From NCBI RefSeq assembly GCF_002897295.1, contig NZ_BEXF01000035.1, positions 1-42,874 of the forward strand: 42,874 nucleotides of DNA, given 5' to 3'. Below are positions 24,105 through 32,410 of this stretch, one piece after another. This DNA comes from Brevibacillus reuszeri. GTDB lineage: Bacteria; Bacillota; Bacilli; Brevibacillales; Brevibacillaceae. The notes beneath the pieces were generated by a model, which had not been told where the DNA came from, searched no databases, and was given only the letters and a program-made list of their open reading frames with translations. Every line of letters starts with the position of its first letter. Positions within the stretch are counted from its first letter, which is position 1. The position numbers and the translations under genes were made by a program.

Positions 24105-25115
24105 ATGCACAAGATCGGAATTTTAGGAGCCGGATTGATTTCCAGAAGTCATGCAGAATCGATTCGTGCGCAAAATGGCGCGGTGTTAACAGCGGTGGCC
24201 GATATTCGCGAAGAGGTCGGGCAGCGCTTTGCCGAGGAATACGGCTGCGTCTACTTCCAGGATGCCGAGGAGATGCTGAGGCAGGCAGACGTGGAGGTAG
24301 TGATCATTGCTTTGCCAACCTTTTTGCATGGCAAGTATGTGGAATTGTGTGCCCGATACGGCAAGCATGTGCTGTGCGAAAAGCCGGTCGAAATGACGGT
24401 AGAGGCCACAGAGCGCATGCTGGAGCAAGTGAAGGACGCCGGGATCATCTTTATGGTCGGGCAGGTTGTCCGCTTTTGGAGCGGATACACAGAGATCAAG
24501 GAGCTTTACGAAAGCGGCGAGCTGGGGCAGGTTCACATGGCTTTTGCCAGCAGGTGCTCCACGTTGCCGGACTGGGGAAATGAATGGCTGTTGAACCCGG
24601 AAAAAGGAGCCGGAGCGATCTGCGACATGCATGTCCATGATGTCGACTTCCTGCGCGATCTGTTCGGCGAGATCGATTCCGTATATTGTCTCGCCAATAA
24701 AGACCATACCGGATGCTGGAATCACGCCATGTCCTCGATTTCCTTCAAGAGCGGCGAAAAGGCGGTTGCCGAAGCGGCGTTTACGATGTCCGACGGGTAT
24801 CCATTCACTATGTTCTTCAAAGCGGCCGGGACAAAAGGGACCGTAGAGTTTACCTACAGGGCGGGCTACAACATCGGGGAACGGGATGCTTCCACCTCCG
24901 AGCTGCGTTTCTATCAGCAAAACCAAGAGCCCGTCATCCGCAAGCTTGAGCAGCATGATCCTTACGCGAGACAGCTTCAATACTTTTTGTCTTGTGTGGA
25001 AGCGGGAGAACAGCCAGCGCGCGTGCCGCATCATGAGAACCTGGAAGTGATCAAGGCCATCGCAGCCATTCGCGAGTCAGCCGATACAGGTAAAATTCTC
25101 TCGCTTACCAGTTAA
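24105..25115 (+). CDS. Gfo/Idh/MocA-family NAD(P)-dependent oxidoreductase
   Basis: This 336-residue protein has an N-terminal Rossmann fold (KIGILGAGLISRSHAES), the family signature CEKPVEMTVEAT (catalytic Lys near residue 93), and a C-terminal alpha/beta domain with DMHVHDVDFLRDLFG, where the His/Asp pair corresponds to the DxxxH active-site motif. Relatives oxidise myo-inositol, glucose, glucose-6-phosphate or uronic-acid derivatives. It is preceded by GGGAGGGGAG. In this cluster it would oxidise a hydroxyl of the imported or deacylated polyol before or after the isomerase. Confidence 0.9.
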   Translation: MHKIGILGAGLISRSHAESIRAQNGAVLTAVADIREEVGQRFAEEYGCVYFQDAEEMLRQADVEVVIIALPTFLHGKYVELCARYGKHVLCEKPVEMTVEATERMLEQVKDAGIIFMVGQVVRFWSGYTEIKELYESGELGQVHMAFASRCSTLPDWGNEWLLNPEKGAGAICDMHVHDVDFLRDLFGEIDSVYCLANKDHTGCWNHAMSSISFKSGEKAVAEAAFTMSDGYPFTMFFKAAGTKGTVEFTYRAGYNIGERDASTSELRFYQQNQEPVIRKLEQHDPYARQLQYFLSCVEAGEQPARVPHHENLEVIKAIAAIRESADTGKILSLTS

Positions 25116-25142
25116 ACCTTGTGGATACGGCAGGTGGTCAAG

Positions 25143-26669
25143 ATGTCTTATGTAATGGGAATTGATATTGGAACCTATGAGTCCAAAGGCGTTCTGGTCG
25201 ACAGGGAAGGTCGCAGGGTCGCTTACCAGTCTTTACCCCACTCCCTGGAGATTCCGCAGCACGGCTGGGCAGAACATGACGCTGAAAAGACGTGGTGGCA
25301 CGCAGTGAAAACCTTGTCCAAAGCGTTGATTGCCGAGGGACAAAAGAGCGCCGGATTTCACGCTTCTCTGATCGAAGCTGTCGGAATCAGCACAATTGGC
25401 CCTGCTGTGGTACCGATTGATCATAACGGCAACGCGCTGCGCAAAGCGATTCTCTACGGGATCGACACGCGGGCAAGCAAAGAGATAGATGAGCTGAACC
25501 AAAAAATCGGCCCGGCCGAGATATTGCGAAAAGGGGGCCACTATTTGTCCTCGCAATCCGCCGGAGCCAAAATCCTCTGGATTCGCAACCAGGAGCCCAG
25601 CGTGTACGACCAAACCGCCTGCTTCCTCTCTGGCAATGGCTATCTGGTGTATAAGCTGACCAAAGAACGCGTAATCGATGCCTACACGGCATGCGCCTTC
25701 TCACCTTTGTTTAACTTGCAAAAGCTCGACTGGGATGATGAGCGCTGCGCCTATGTTACCGAGCGGGAAAAGCTGCCGCGAATTGTGTGGAGTCACGAAA
25801 TAGTCGGCTGCGTGACGCCAGAGGCCGCTGAAGCGACAGGACTGTCAGCGGGAACCAAGGTGATCGCCGGGACTGCGGACGCAATGTCGGAATCAATCAG
25901 CGTGGGTGCGGTAAACGAGGGCGACATGATGATCATGTACGGTAGCTCGACATTTTTCATCCAGGTGATTGCGGAGCAGACCCAAACCGAAAAATTCTGG
26001 CCCTCTGTACACGCAGTACCGAATCTTCATACGCTCACGGGTGGGACCTCTACCGCGGGCTCCATTACCAGATGGTTCGTCGATCAATGGCTCCAGCCGG
26101 GAGAGTCCAGGGATGAAGGATATACCCGCTTGACGCGTTTAGCTGAACAAAGCAAACCAGGAGCAAACGGACTGATCATGCTGCCTTATTTCAGCGGCGA
26201 GCGCACACCGATTCACCATCTGCAAGCCCGCGGCACGTGGTTTGGCCTGACCCTGAAGCATACGACCGGAGATTTGTACCGGGCGATTCTGGAAGGAATC
26301 GGCTATTCAATCCGCCACAACATCGAAGAGATGAGACTTGCGGGATATCCGCCGCGCAAGCTGGTGGCGATCGGAGGCGGTACGAAAAACCGGCTCTGGC
26401 TGCAGGCAGTCAGCAGCATTTGCTCTGAGGGGCAGTACATCCCCAAAGTGACCTATGGAGCGGCATACGGAGATGCTTTTCTGGCAGCACTTGGACTGGG
26501 CTGGTATGACAGGCTGGAAGAGATTGAATCGTGGGTGGAATATACCGAAGTGATCCTGCCGCAGTCCAAAGACGCGGAAATCTATGAAAAGTACTATCGC
26601 TTATACCGTGAGATTTACGAACAGACCAAAGGCAGTATGGATGCGTTGTCATCCATATCAAAGGACTAG
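25143..26669 (+). CDS. FGGY-family carbohydrate kinase (xylulokinase-like)
   Basis: This 508-residue kinase starts MSYVMGIDIGTYESKGVLVD (phosphate-1 loop). It carries the substrate-site segment QHGWAEHDAEKTWW, the phosphate-2 and catalytic-Asp region VIAGTADAMSESISVGAV, YFSGERTP, and the adenosine motif AIGGGTKNRLWLQ. The layout is that of xylulokinase and ribulokinase-like FGGY proteins. It phosphorylates a sugar or polyol, trapping it in the cell and probably creating the inducer of the DeoR repressor. ATG 25143 follows AGGTGG by 5 bases; earlier frame sequence lacks support. It begins 27 bases after the oxidoreductase. Confidence 0.92.
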   Translation: MSYVMGIDIGTYESKGVLVDREGRRVAYQSLPHSLEIPQHGWAEHDAEKTWWHAVKTLSKALIAEGQKSAGFHASLIEAVGISTIGPAVVPIDHNGNALRKAILYGIDTRASKEIDELNQKIGPAEILRKGGHYLSSQSAGAKILWIRNQEPSVYDQTACFLSGNGYLVYKLTKERVIDAYTACAFSPLFNLQKLDWDDERCAYVTEREKLPRIVWSHEIVGCVTPEAAEATGLSAGTKVIAGTADAMSESISVGAVNEGDMMIMYGSSTFFIQVIAEQTQTEKFWPSVHAVPNLHTLTGGTSTAGSITRWFVDQWLQPGESRDEGYTRLTRLAEQSKPGANGLIMLPYFSGERTPIHHLQARGTWFGLTLKHTTGDLYRAILEGIGYSIRHNIEEMRLAGYPPRKLVAIGGGTKNRLWLQAVSSICSEGQYIPKVTYGAAYGDAFLAALGLGWYDRLEEIESWVEYTEVILPQSKDAEIYEKYYRLYREIYEQTKGSMDALSSISKD

Positions 26670-26681
26670 GAGGGTCAAAAG

Positions 26682-27503
26682 ATGACTTGGTTAAAAGAAG
26701 TGATCGGGACAGAGAAAGCCATTATTGCCATGTGCCACTTTTTACCGTTGCCGGGTGATCCTTATTTTGATCAGGAAAAAGGGATGGAGTATGTCATTGA
26801 AATGGCTCGCAAGGATTTCCTCGCGTTGCAGTCCGGCGGCGTAGACGCCGTGTTGTTTTCCAATGAATTCAGTCTGCCGTACCTGACAGATGTCAAAACG
26901 GAGACAGTCGCCGCTATGGCCAGGATTATCGGGGAGCTGATGTCGGATATCCAGATTCCGTTCGGTGTGAACGTCCTGTGGGATGCCAAAAAATCGCTCG
27001 ATCTGGCTGCCGCGACAGGTGCCAAATTCGTCAGGGAAATTTTTACAGGTGTATATGCTAGTGATTTCGGCATGTGGAATACAAATGTCGGCGAGACGAT
27101 CCGCCACCAGCATCGCATCGGTGCCAAGGATGTCAAGCTGCTGTTCAACATTGTGCCGGAAGCGGCAACATACATGGCTGACCGCGAGATCGAGAGCATC
27201 GCCAAGTCGACGGTCTTCAACAATCGGCCGGATGCTTTGTGCGTTTCGGGTTTGACAGCGGGAGCGGAGACAGACTCCGCCATCCTGAAGCGTGTCAAGG
27301 ATACAGTTCCTGACACGGTCGTCTTGGCCAATACCGGGATGAGGATGGAGAATCTGGAGCAGCAGCTATCGATTGCGGATGGGGCAGTGGTGGGAACGAC
27401 GTTCAAGCATGACGGAAAATTTGAAAATCACGTCGATCCGGAGCGGGTTAAATCCTTTATGGATAAAGTAAAAGCGTTCAGAAGCCAGATTGTGTATTCG
27501 TAA
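26682..27503 (+). CDS. BtpA/SgcQ-family protein
   Basis: This 273-residue TIM-barrel-like protein matches the BtpA/SgcQ family: IAMCHFLPLPGDPYFD at the N-terminus, GGVDAVLFSNEFSLPY, PFGVNVLWDAKKSLDLA, GAKFVREIFTGVYAS, ALCVSGLTAGAETD, VLANTGMR and GAVVGTTFKHDGKF. BtpA was named from a cyanobacterial photosystem I phenotype, but members in heterotrophs such as SgcQ of E. coli sit in sugar-utilisation clusters. The C-terminal phosphate-site-like TTFK motif suggests a phosphorylated substrate, perhaps a lyase or hydrolase step. The reaction is unproven. AGGAGG sits well before the ATG. Confidence 0.88.
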   Translation: MTWLKEVIGTEKAIIAMCHFLPLPGDPYFDQEKGMEYVIEMARKDFLALQSGGVDAVLFSNEFSLPYLTDVKTETVAAMARIIGELMSDIQIPFGVNVLWDAKKSLDLAAATGAKFVREIFTGVYASDFGMWNTNVGETIRHQHRIGAKDVKLLFNIVPEAATYMADREIESIAKSTVFNNRPDALCVSGLTAGAETDSAILKRVKDTVPDTVVLANTGMRMENLEQQLSIADGAVVGTTFKHDGKFENHVDPERVKSFMDKVKAFRSQIVYS

Positions 27504-27509
27504 GAAACG

Positions 27510-27551
27510 ACGCAGAGGGAAAGCGGTAGTATTGCCGTTTTCGCTCTGTGT
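27510..27551 (+). other. Intercistronic hairpin inside the catabolic cluster
   Basis: ACGCAGAG (27510-27517) pairs with CTCTGTGT (27544-27551), and inside it GAAAGCGG with CCGTTTTC, using G-U pairs. No T-run follows, so it looks like a processing or stability element, or a leaky attenuator, rather than a terminator. Confidence 0.5.
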
Positions 27552-27580
27552 TCGATTTTCAAAAGTGGGAGCGGTGACAG

Positions 27581-28684
27581 ATGACAACAGACTATTTGAC
27601 GCACATAGCCCAGCGGCTGCAAGGATTGACACAGGTCGTATCTCCAGCCGGATACGAGGATGCGATGATTCGCAAGGTGCAAAGCGAATTGCCGAAAGAC
27701 TTGCATGAGGTCAGCGTGGACAATCTCGGGAATGTCATTGTTCAGGTCAACAAAGTAGATGAGCCGAACCCCTTTAAGGTGATGGTCTTTGCGCATATGG
27801 ATGAAGTTGGATTCATCATCAAAAAAATCGAAGAGGACGGATTTATCCGCGTAGAGCGCCTGGGAGGCATTCCGGAGAAAAGCATGCTGGGACAAAGCGT
27901 GATCGCAGAGACTCCAGAAGGAAGAATAATGGGCATCATCGGTACGAAATCACATCATCTGACGAAGCCGGAGGAGAAATTCAAGCTGCCTCAGGTGAAT
28001 GAAGCCTATCTTGATTTTGGCTTTCGCAGCAAGAGTGAAGCGCTGGAAGCTGGTGTATTTGTCGGAATGCCAGTAGTCTACGCCAGGCAATTTTTCCGCC
28101 GCCAATCCCTTGCCTTCAGCAATGCGATTGATAACAGAGCAGGATGCCTGATTTTGCTCGAGCTGATCGACCGGCTCGCTGGTAAGTCGCTTCCATGCGA
28201 AGTGATCATTGTCTTTTCTGTTCAGGAGGAGTTTAATTTGCGCGGAGTGATTCCGGCGGTAAGGGCGGTTAATCCCGATGTTTCGATCACATTGGACCTG
28301 GTCGTAGCCGCCGATACGCCTGATTTGAAGGGAAGCGCCGATATCCGCCTGGGAGAAGGGCCGTGCCTGAATCTGTACAGCTTCCATGGCCGAGGAACGC
28401 TCGGGGGGCTGATTCCTAATCCGAAGCTCGTCAGCTTCGTAAAGAAAGTGGCAGATGCAGAGGATGTGTCTCTCCAATACTCGACATTCATGGGCGGACT
28501 GACAGATGCGTCGTTCAGCCAGTTGGAGAACGCCGGAATTCCGATGATCGACCTCGCTTTTCCTACCCGCTATACACATGCGCCTGTAGAAGTGGTTGAT
28601 CTCAATGACTTGACCGCACTGATCAAATTGCTGGAAAAGCTGGTTCCCGCATTTCATGCTGGAGTGGATTTGAAGAGGGGCTAA
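27581..28684 (+). CDS. M42-family metallopeptidase (FrvX/SgcX-like)
   Basis: This 367-residue protein has the whole di-metal site of M42 aminopeptidases: AHMDEVG (His72, Asp74), NAIDNRAG (bridging Asp), SVQEEFNLRG (catalytic and ligand Glu) and PTRYTHAPVE (His near the C-terminus). The family includes TET aminopeptidases, but also FrvX and SgcX, which sit in sugar operons of E. coli and have no proven peptide substrate. Context here (BtpA/SgcQ just upstream, kinase, DeoR regulator) points to the SgcX-like role, perhaps removing an acyl or aminoacyl group from a sugar derivative. AGTGGGAGCGG precedes the ATG. Confidence 0.9.
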   Translation: MTTDYLTHIAQRLQGLTQVVSPAGYEDAMIRKVQSELPKDLHEVSVDNLGNVIVQVNKVDEPNPFKVMVFAHMDEVGFIIKKIEEDGFIRVERLGGIPEKSMLGQSVIAETPEGRIMGIIGTKSHHLTKPEEKFKLPQVNEAYLDFGFRSKSEALEAGVFVGMPVVYARQFFRRQSLAFSNAIDNRAGCLILLELIDRLAGKSLPCEVIIVFSVQEEFNLRGVIPAVRAVNPDVSITLDLVVAADTPDLKGSADIRLGEGPCLNLYSFHGRGTLGGLIPNPKLVSFVKKVADAEDVSLQYSTFMGGLTDASFSQLENAGIPMIDLAFPTRYTHAPVEVVDLNDLTALIKLLEKLVPAFHAGVDLKRG

Positions 28685-28703
28685 ACGGGAGGGAGGGGCT
28701 TGG

Positions 28704-29435
28704 ATGAGCGAAGAGGGACGCGTTGCTTTGATTACGGGTGCGAACAGAGGGATCGGCATGGCGATCGCACGCAGATTTCGGCAGGCGGGGGACCGTATCA
28801 TCATCCTGGATATGGCAAAAGAGCCGAGCCAGGAAGCGGCGGAGGTGACCACAGGCGGCAGCTATTTTGCTTGCGACGTAACGGACAAAGCTGCGGTTGA
28901 CGATGTGATGGAACGCGTTTTTGCGGAATACGGCTTTGTGGATGTGCTGGTGAACAATGCCGGGGTACAGCGAAGAAAAGGGTTTCTGGAGACGACAGAA
29001 GAAGATTTTGATCTGATTTTCAACGTAAACGTCAAGTCCATTTACCTGGTATCGCAGCCCATCGTCCGGCGCATGGTCGAAAGGGAGCGCGGCTGTATTT
29101 TGAATATGGCCTCGATGGGCGGAAAATGGGGAGGAGCGGACGAGTCCGCTTACTGCGCGAGCAAGGCAGCTGTCATCGAATTGACCAAGACGATGGCGAT
29201 GGCGCTCGGTCCCCATAACATTCACGTCAACAGCGTCTGTCCGGGAATCATTCTGACTGAAATGGCCAAAACGCTTTCTGCCGAATCATTGGATGCCTGG
29301 CGGGAAAAATCGCCGCTGGGTCGTCTCGGTTCTCCCGAGGAAGTAGCGGAAGTATTTTATTTCCTGAGCTCGCCTGCTGCCCGCTATATGACCGGACAGG
29401 CGATAAATGTGACGGGCGGCATGATCATGTACTGA
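28704..29435 (+). CDS. Short-chain dehydrogenase/reductase (SDR)
   Basis: This 243-residue classical SDR has TGANRGIG (cofactor loop, about residues 11-18), NNAGVQ, the active-site Ser in LNMASMGG, the YCASKAA catalytic Tyr/Lys pair, and the C-terminal INVTGGMIMY typical of gluconate 5-dehydrogenase/3-oxoacyl-reductase relatives. It reads 19 bases after the M42 gene, with GGGAGGGAGGGG upstream of the ATG. It would supply a second NAD(P)-dependent oxidation or reduction in the pathway, besides the Gfo/Idh/MocA enzyme. Confidence 0.92.
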   Translation: MSEEGRVALITGANRGIGMAIARRFRQAGDRIIILDMAKEPSQEAAEVTTGGSYFACDVTDKAAVDDVMERVFAEYGFVDVLVNNAGVQRRKGFLETTEEDFDLIFNVNVKSIYLVSQPIVRRMVERERGCILNMASMGGKWGGADESAYCASKAAVIELTKTMAMALGPHNIHVNSVCPGIILTEMAKTLSAESLDAWREKSPLGRLGSPEEVAEVFYFLSSPAARYMTGQAINVTGGMIMY

Positions 29436-29465
29436 TCGTTGCTGCTGAAATGGGGAGGAAAACAG

Positions 29466-30437
29466 ATGGGACAGCCGTATGATATGCCTTTGGACCAATT
29501 GCGGGAGTACAGACCAGCGCTGACCAGGCGTGACGACTTTCTCGCCTTTTGGGAGGAAAGCAAGCAGCTGCTGGCACAGGTGCCGAGCGATCCGCAGCTC
29601 ACAGCCATGGAGTATCCGACAGGTGGGGTACGGCTGTACGAGCTAAGCTTTGCTGGTTTTGGGCATGCTCGAATTCGCGGGTACTACGCGGTGCCTGACC
29701 GGGCGGGACAGCATCCGGGGCTGGTTATGTACCACGGCTACAATTGGAGCCATGACGGACAAATTCATGACGTGGTCAACTGGGCTTTGCACGGCTATTC
29801 CACATTTGGGATGCTGGTGCGCGGCCAGCAGTTGAGCGAGGACAATAGTGTCGCCCCACATGGAAACTCGGCTGGCTGGATGACCAAGGGCATATTATCC
29901 AAAGAGACGTATTATTATCGCGGGGTATACATGGACGCGCTGCGAGCTCTCGACGTGCTGGCAGAGCGCGAAGAAGTGGATGCTTCCCGCATCGGGGTCT
30001 CAGGGGGAAGCCAGGGAGGAGCCCTGAGTCTGGTCGCTGCAGCCCTTTCCGCCATTCCGCGCATCGTAGTGGCGGAATACCCGTATTTGAGCCATTTCCG
30101 GCGATCAATCGATATGGCTCTTGCCGGACCATATCTGGAGCTCAACGAGTTTTTTCGCCGCAACAGTGCACCCGGGATCGAGGATAAAGCAATGGATACG
30201 CTCTCTTACTATGACGTAATGAACTTGGCTCCTCTGGTTACATGTCCGGTGCTGGTCTCGATTGGTTTGATCGATGAGATCACGCCTCCATCCACAGTGT
30301 TTGCCACCTACAATCATTTGCAAACAGCGGAAAAGCAGATCCGCGTCTACCGTTATTTCGGCCACGAACCGAATGCTGCCTTTCATTGGGAAAAGCTGAA
30401 ATACCTGCGTGAGCATTTGACTCATCAGGGACGGTAG
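29466..30437 (+). CDS. CE7-family acetyl esterase (acetyl xylan esterase / cephalosporin-C deacetylase type)
   Basis: This 323-residue alpha/beta-hydrolase matches the CE7 family: N-terminal MPLDQLREYRPALTRRDDF, YHGYNWSHDGQ, the nucleophile in GVSGGSQGG (Ser182), the acid in GLIDEITPPST (Asp270) and the histidine in YFGHEPN (His300). Positions match Bacillus Cah (Ser181, Asp269, His298, from memory) closely. It lacks a signal peptide, so it works in the cytoplasm and removes small acyl groups, usually acetyl, from imported sugars or oligosaccharides. ATG 29466 has GGGGAGG about 7 bases upstream. It is the last gene of the directon; no clear terminator follows. Confidence 0.92.
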   Translation: MGQPYDMPLDQLREYRPALTRRDDFLAFWEESKQLLAQVPSDPQLTAMEYPTGGVRLYELSFAGFGHARIRGYYAVPDRAGQHPGLVMYHGYNWSHDGQIHDVVNWALHGYSTFGMLVRGQQLSEDNSVAPHGNSAGWMTKGILSKETYYYRGVYMDALRALDVLAEREEVDASRIGVSGGSQGGALSLVAAALSAIPRIVVAEYPYLSHFRRSIDMALAGPYLELNEFFRRNSAPGIEDKAMDTLSYYDVMNLAPLVTCPVLVSIGLIDEITPPSTVFATYNHLQTAEKQIRVYRYFGHEPNAAFHWEKLKYLREHLTHQGR

Positions 30438-30483
30438 GCAAAACCCATTCATTTCTTTGCTCGTGAGTGACGCATGCCACAAA

Positions 30484-30512
30484 TTGACAAGAGCAGCTGA
30501 ACTTGTTAACAT
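30484..30512 (+). promoter_or_regulatory. proS promoter
   Basis: TTGACA (30484-30489) and TAACAT (30507-30512) are 17 bases apart, about 35 bases before the T-box leader begins. Confidence 0.65.
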
Positions 30513-30545
30513 ACTGTGTTAAAGAAAGCTTGCGAACACACAAAG

Positions 30546-30778
30546 GCAATGAAAGGACCCGCAGCTATCCCCTGGTCACAGAGAGTCAGCCCTAGTCTGG
30601 AAGGCTGATACACAGGCATACCTGCACCCCATCCTCAAGCCGCTGGCGAAGAGCCGTGCCGGATGCCCGCCGTTATCGGGACTTATGAGCGGATTGAGCG
30701 CTAGTCGCTTCAATCAATCAGGGTGGTACCGCGGATGTTTGATCCTCCGTCCCTTTTTTGGGATGGGGGATTTTTTGC
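30546..30778 (+). promoter_or_regulatory. T-box leader (tRNA-sensing riboswitch) of proS
   Basis: The T-box sequence AGGGTGGTACCGCGG lies at 30719-30733. Upstream is a stem I with AGAGAGTCAGCC...GGCTGA (30582-30608). The intrinsic terminator ATCCTCCGTCCC (30742-30753) with GGGATGGGGGAT (30760-30771) and TTTTTT follows. Uncharged tRNA-Pro should pair with the T-box and stop termination. The CACCCC stretch near 30625-30630 contains Pro (CCC) codons and is a plausible specifier, though the fold was not computed. Confidence 0.92.
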
Positions 30779-30825
30779 ATTTCAAAAAGAAAATCAATCA
30801 ATAATTCCGAGAAGGAGCGTAGACG

Positions 30826-32292
30826 ATGAAAGAGGAAAAAGCGTTTGTAAAAGAAATTACCCCACAAGCAGAAGACTTCTCTCGCTGGTACATCGACGCG
30901 ATCAAGAAAGCTGATTTGATGGATTATACGCCAGTGCGTGGCTGTATCGTTTTCAAGCCGGACGGATTTGAGCTATGGGAGAGAATCCAAGAGGCGATGA
31001 ACAAGCGCTTCAAGGAGACGGGCCACCGAAATGCCTATTTCCCGATGCTCATTCCAGAGTCCTTTTTCCAGAAAGAAAAAGAGCATATCGAGGGCTTCAA
31101 CCCAGAGCTGCCTTGGGTGACGGAAGCAGGCGGAGAGCCGCTGGAGGAAAAGCTGGCGCTGCGTCCTACCTCGGAAACGATTATCGGTCATATGTACAGC
31201 CAGTGGATACAAAGCTACCGAGACCTGCCAGTGCTCATCAATCAGTGGGCGAATGTGTTTCGCTGGGAAAAACGCACGATGCCTTTCCTCCGTACATCTG
31301 AGTTCCTTTGGCAGGAAGGTCATACGGCACACGCTACGGAAGAGGAAGCACGTCAGGAAACGATGCAAATGCTGGAGATTTACCGAGAGGTCGTCGAGCA
31401 GGAGCTGGCGATTCCGGTTTGGAAGGGGCAAAAAACGCCAAGTGAACGCTTCGCTGGAGCGGTAGATACGTATTCCATCGAAGCGATGATGAAGGATGGA
31501 AAAGCCGTGCAGGCAGGGACCTCACACTATTTGGGCGATAAATTTGCACGCGGCTTTGAAATCAAGTTCCTGGATCGGGACAACCAATTCAAATACGTTC
31601 ACACTACCTCATGGGGAACGTCGACGCGTCTGATTGGCTCGATGATTATGGTACACGGGGATGATCGTGGTCTGGCTTTGCCACCGCGCATGGCGCCTAC
31701 TCAAGTCATTATGATTCCGGTTGGCCCGATGAAGCTGCGCGAAAAGGTGATGGAGGCGTTCGATCCACTCTTTGACGAAATCAAAGCGGCAGGCGTGCGT
31801 GTTCGTGCCGATCTGCGCGAAGAGACGCCAGGCTGGAAATTTAACGAGTGGGAAATGCGTGGAGTGCCTTTGCGTCTGGAGCTTGGACCACGTGATGTAG
31901 ACAACGGGCAGGTCATTCTTGCCCGCCGTGATACGGGAGAGAAAGTAACGGTATCCTTGGAGGGAATCGCGCAGACAGTGGCCGCACTACTGGAAGAGAT
32001 TCAGCAAAACATGTTCCAAAAAGCGCTGGAGTTTCGCGAGCAGAACTCTCATCTGGGCATCGATACGTTGGAGCAATTGTCAGCTCACATTGCCAAGAGC
32101 GAGAGTGAAAATACGACGAGTGGCTGGGTGCTGGCAGGCTGGTGCGGGGATGATCAATGCGAGTCCAAAGTGAAGGAAGAAACCAAATTTACTTCGCGCA
32201 ACATTCCGTTTGAGCCACCAGTTATGAAAAAGACCTGCATTTGTTGTGGAAAAGAAGCACAGGATACTGTCTGGTTTGGTCGAGCTTATTAA
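30826..32292 (+). CDS. proS: Prolyl-tRNA synthetase, eukaryote/archaeon-like short form
   Basis: This 488-residue class II synthetase charges tRNA-Pro. Class II motif 2 is seen in FRWEKRTMPFLRTSEFLWQEGHTAHAT, motif 3 in GDDRGLALPPRMAPTQV, and ALRPTSETII lies in the active site. The anticodon-binding domain follows (about 290-390). A C-terminal zinc-binding domain has Cys in WCGDDQCE and KTCICCGKEA. There is no editing insertion between motifs 2 and 3, so this is the short eukaryote-like type (proS2/ProRS-E), not the long bacterial form. It is under T-box control. AAGGAG sits 8-9 bases before the ATG. Confidence 0.95.
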   Translation: MKEEKAFVKEITPQAEDFSRWYIDAIKKADLMDYTPVRGCIVFKPDGFELWERIQEAMNKRFKETGHRNAYFPMLIPESFFQKEKEHIEGFNPELPWVTEAGGEPLEEKLALRPTSETIIGHMYSQWIQSYRDLPVLINQWANVFRWEKRTMPFLRTSEFLWQEGHTAHATEEEARQETMQMLEIYREVVEQELAIPVWKGQKTPSERFAGAVDTYSIEAMMKDGKAVQAGTSHYLGDKFARGFEIKFLDRDNQFKYVHTTSWGTSTRLIGSMIMVHGDDRGLALPPRMAPTQVIMIPVGPMKLREKVMEAFDPLFDEIKAAGVRVRADLREETPGWKFNEWEMRGVPLRLELGPRDVDNGQVILARRDTGEKVTVSLEGIAQTVAALLEEIQQNMFQKALEFREQNSHLGIDTLEQLSAHIAKSESENTTSGWVLAGWCGDDQCESKVKEETKFTSRNIPFEPPVMKKTCICCGKEAQDTVWFGRAY

Positions 32293-32309
32293 TTCAAAAA
32301 AGATAGGCG

Positions 32310-32354
32310 AAAAGGGTGCGTCTGGCGAAAGAATCGGCAGGATGCACCCTTTTG
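32310..32354 (+). terminator. proS terminator
   Basis: AAAAGGGTGC (32310-32319) pairs with GCACCCTTTT (32344-32353); the stem itself supplies the T-run. Confidence 0.8.
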
Positions 32355-32371
32355 CATTCAAGGCTGCGAAA

Positions 32372-32397
32372 GAAAACCATCATCATAGATGGTTTTC
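32372..32397. terminator. Bidirectional hairpin after the ArsR-type regulator gene
   Basis: GAAAACCAT (32372-32380) pairs with ATGGTTTTC (32389-32397); on the minus strand TTTTC follows the stem, so it can end the regulator transcript. Confidence 0.6.
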
Positions 32398-32410
32398 TCA
32401 GCTGTCTTGA

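Noticed and set aside
15125..30437. Idea that the catabolic cluster degrades riboflavin because it follows ribU
   Set aside because: ribU has its own riboswitch and terminator, the DeoR gene faces the other way, and no flavin-cleaving enzyme is seen; adjacency alone is not evidence.
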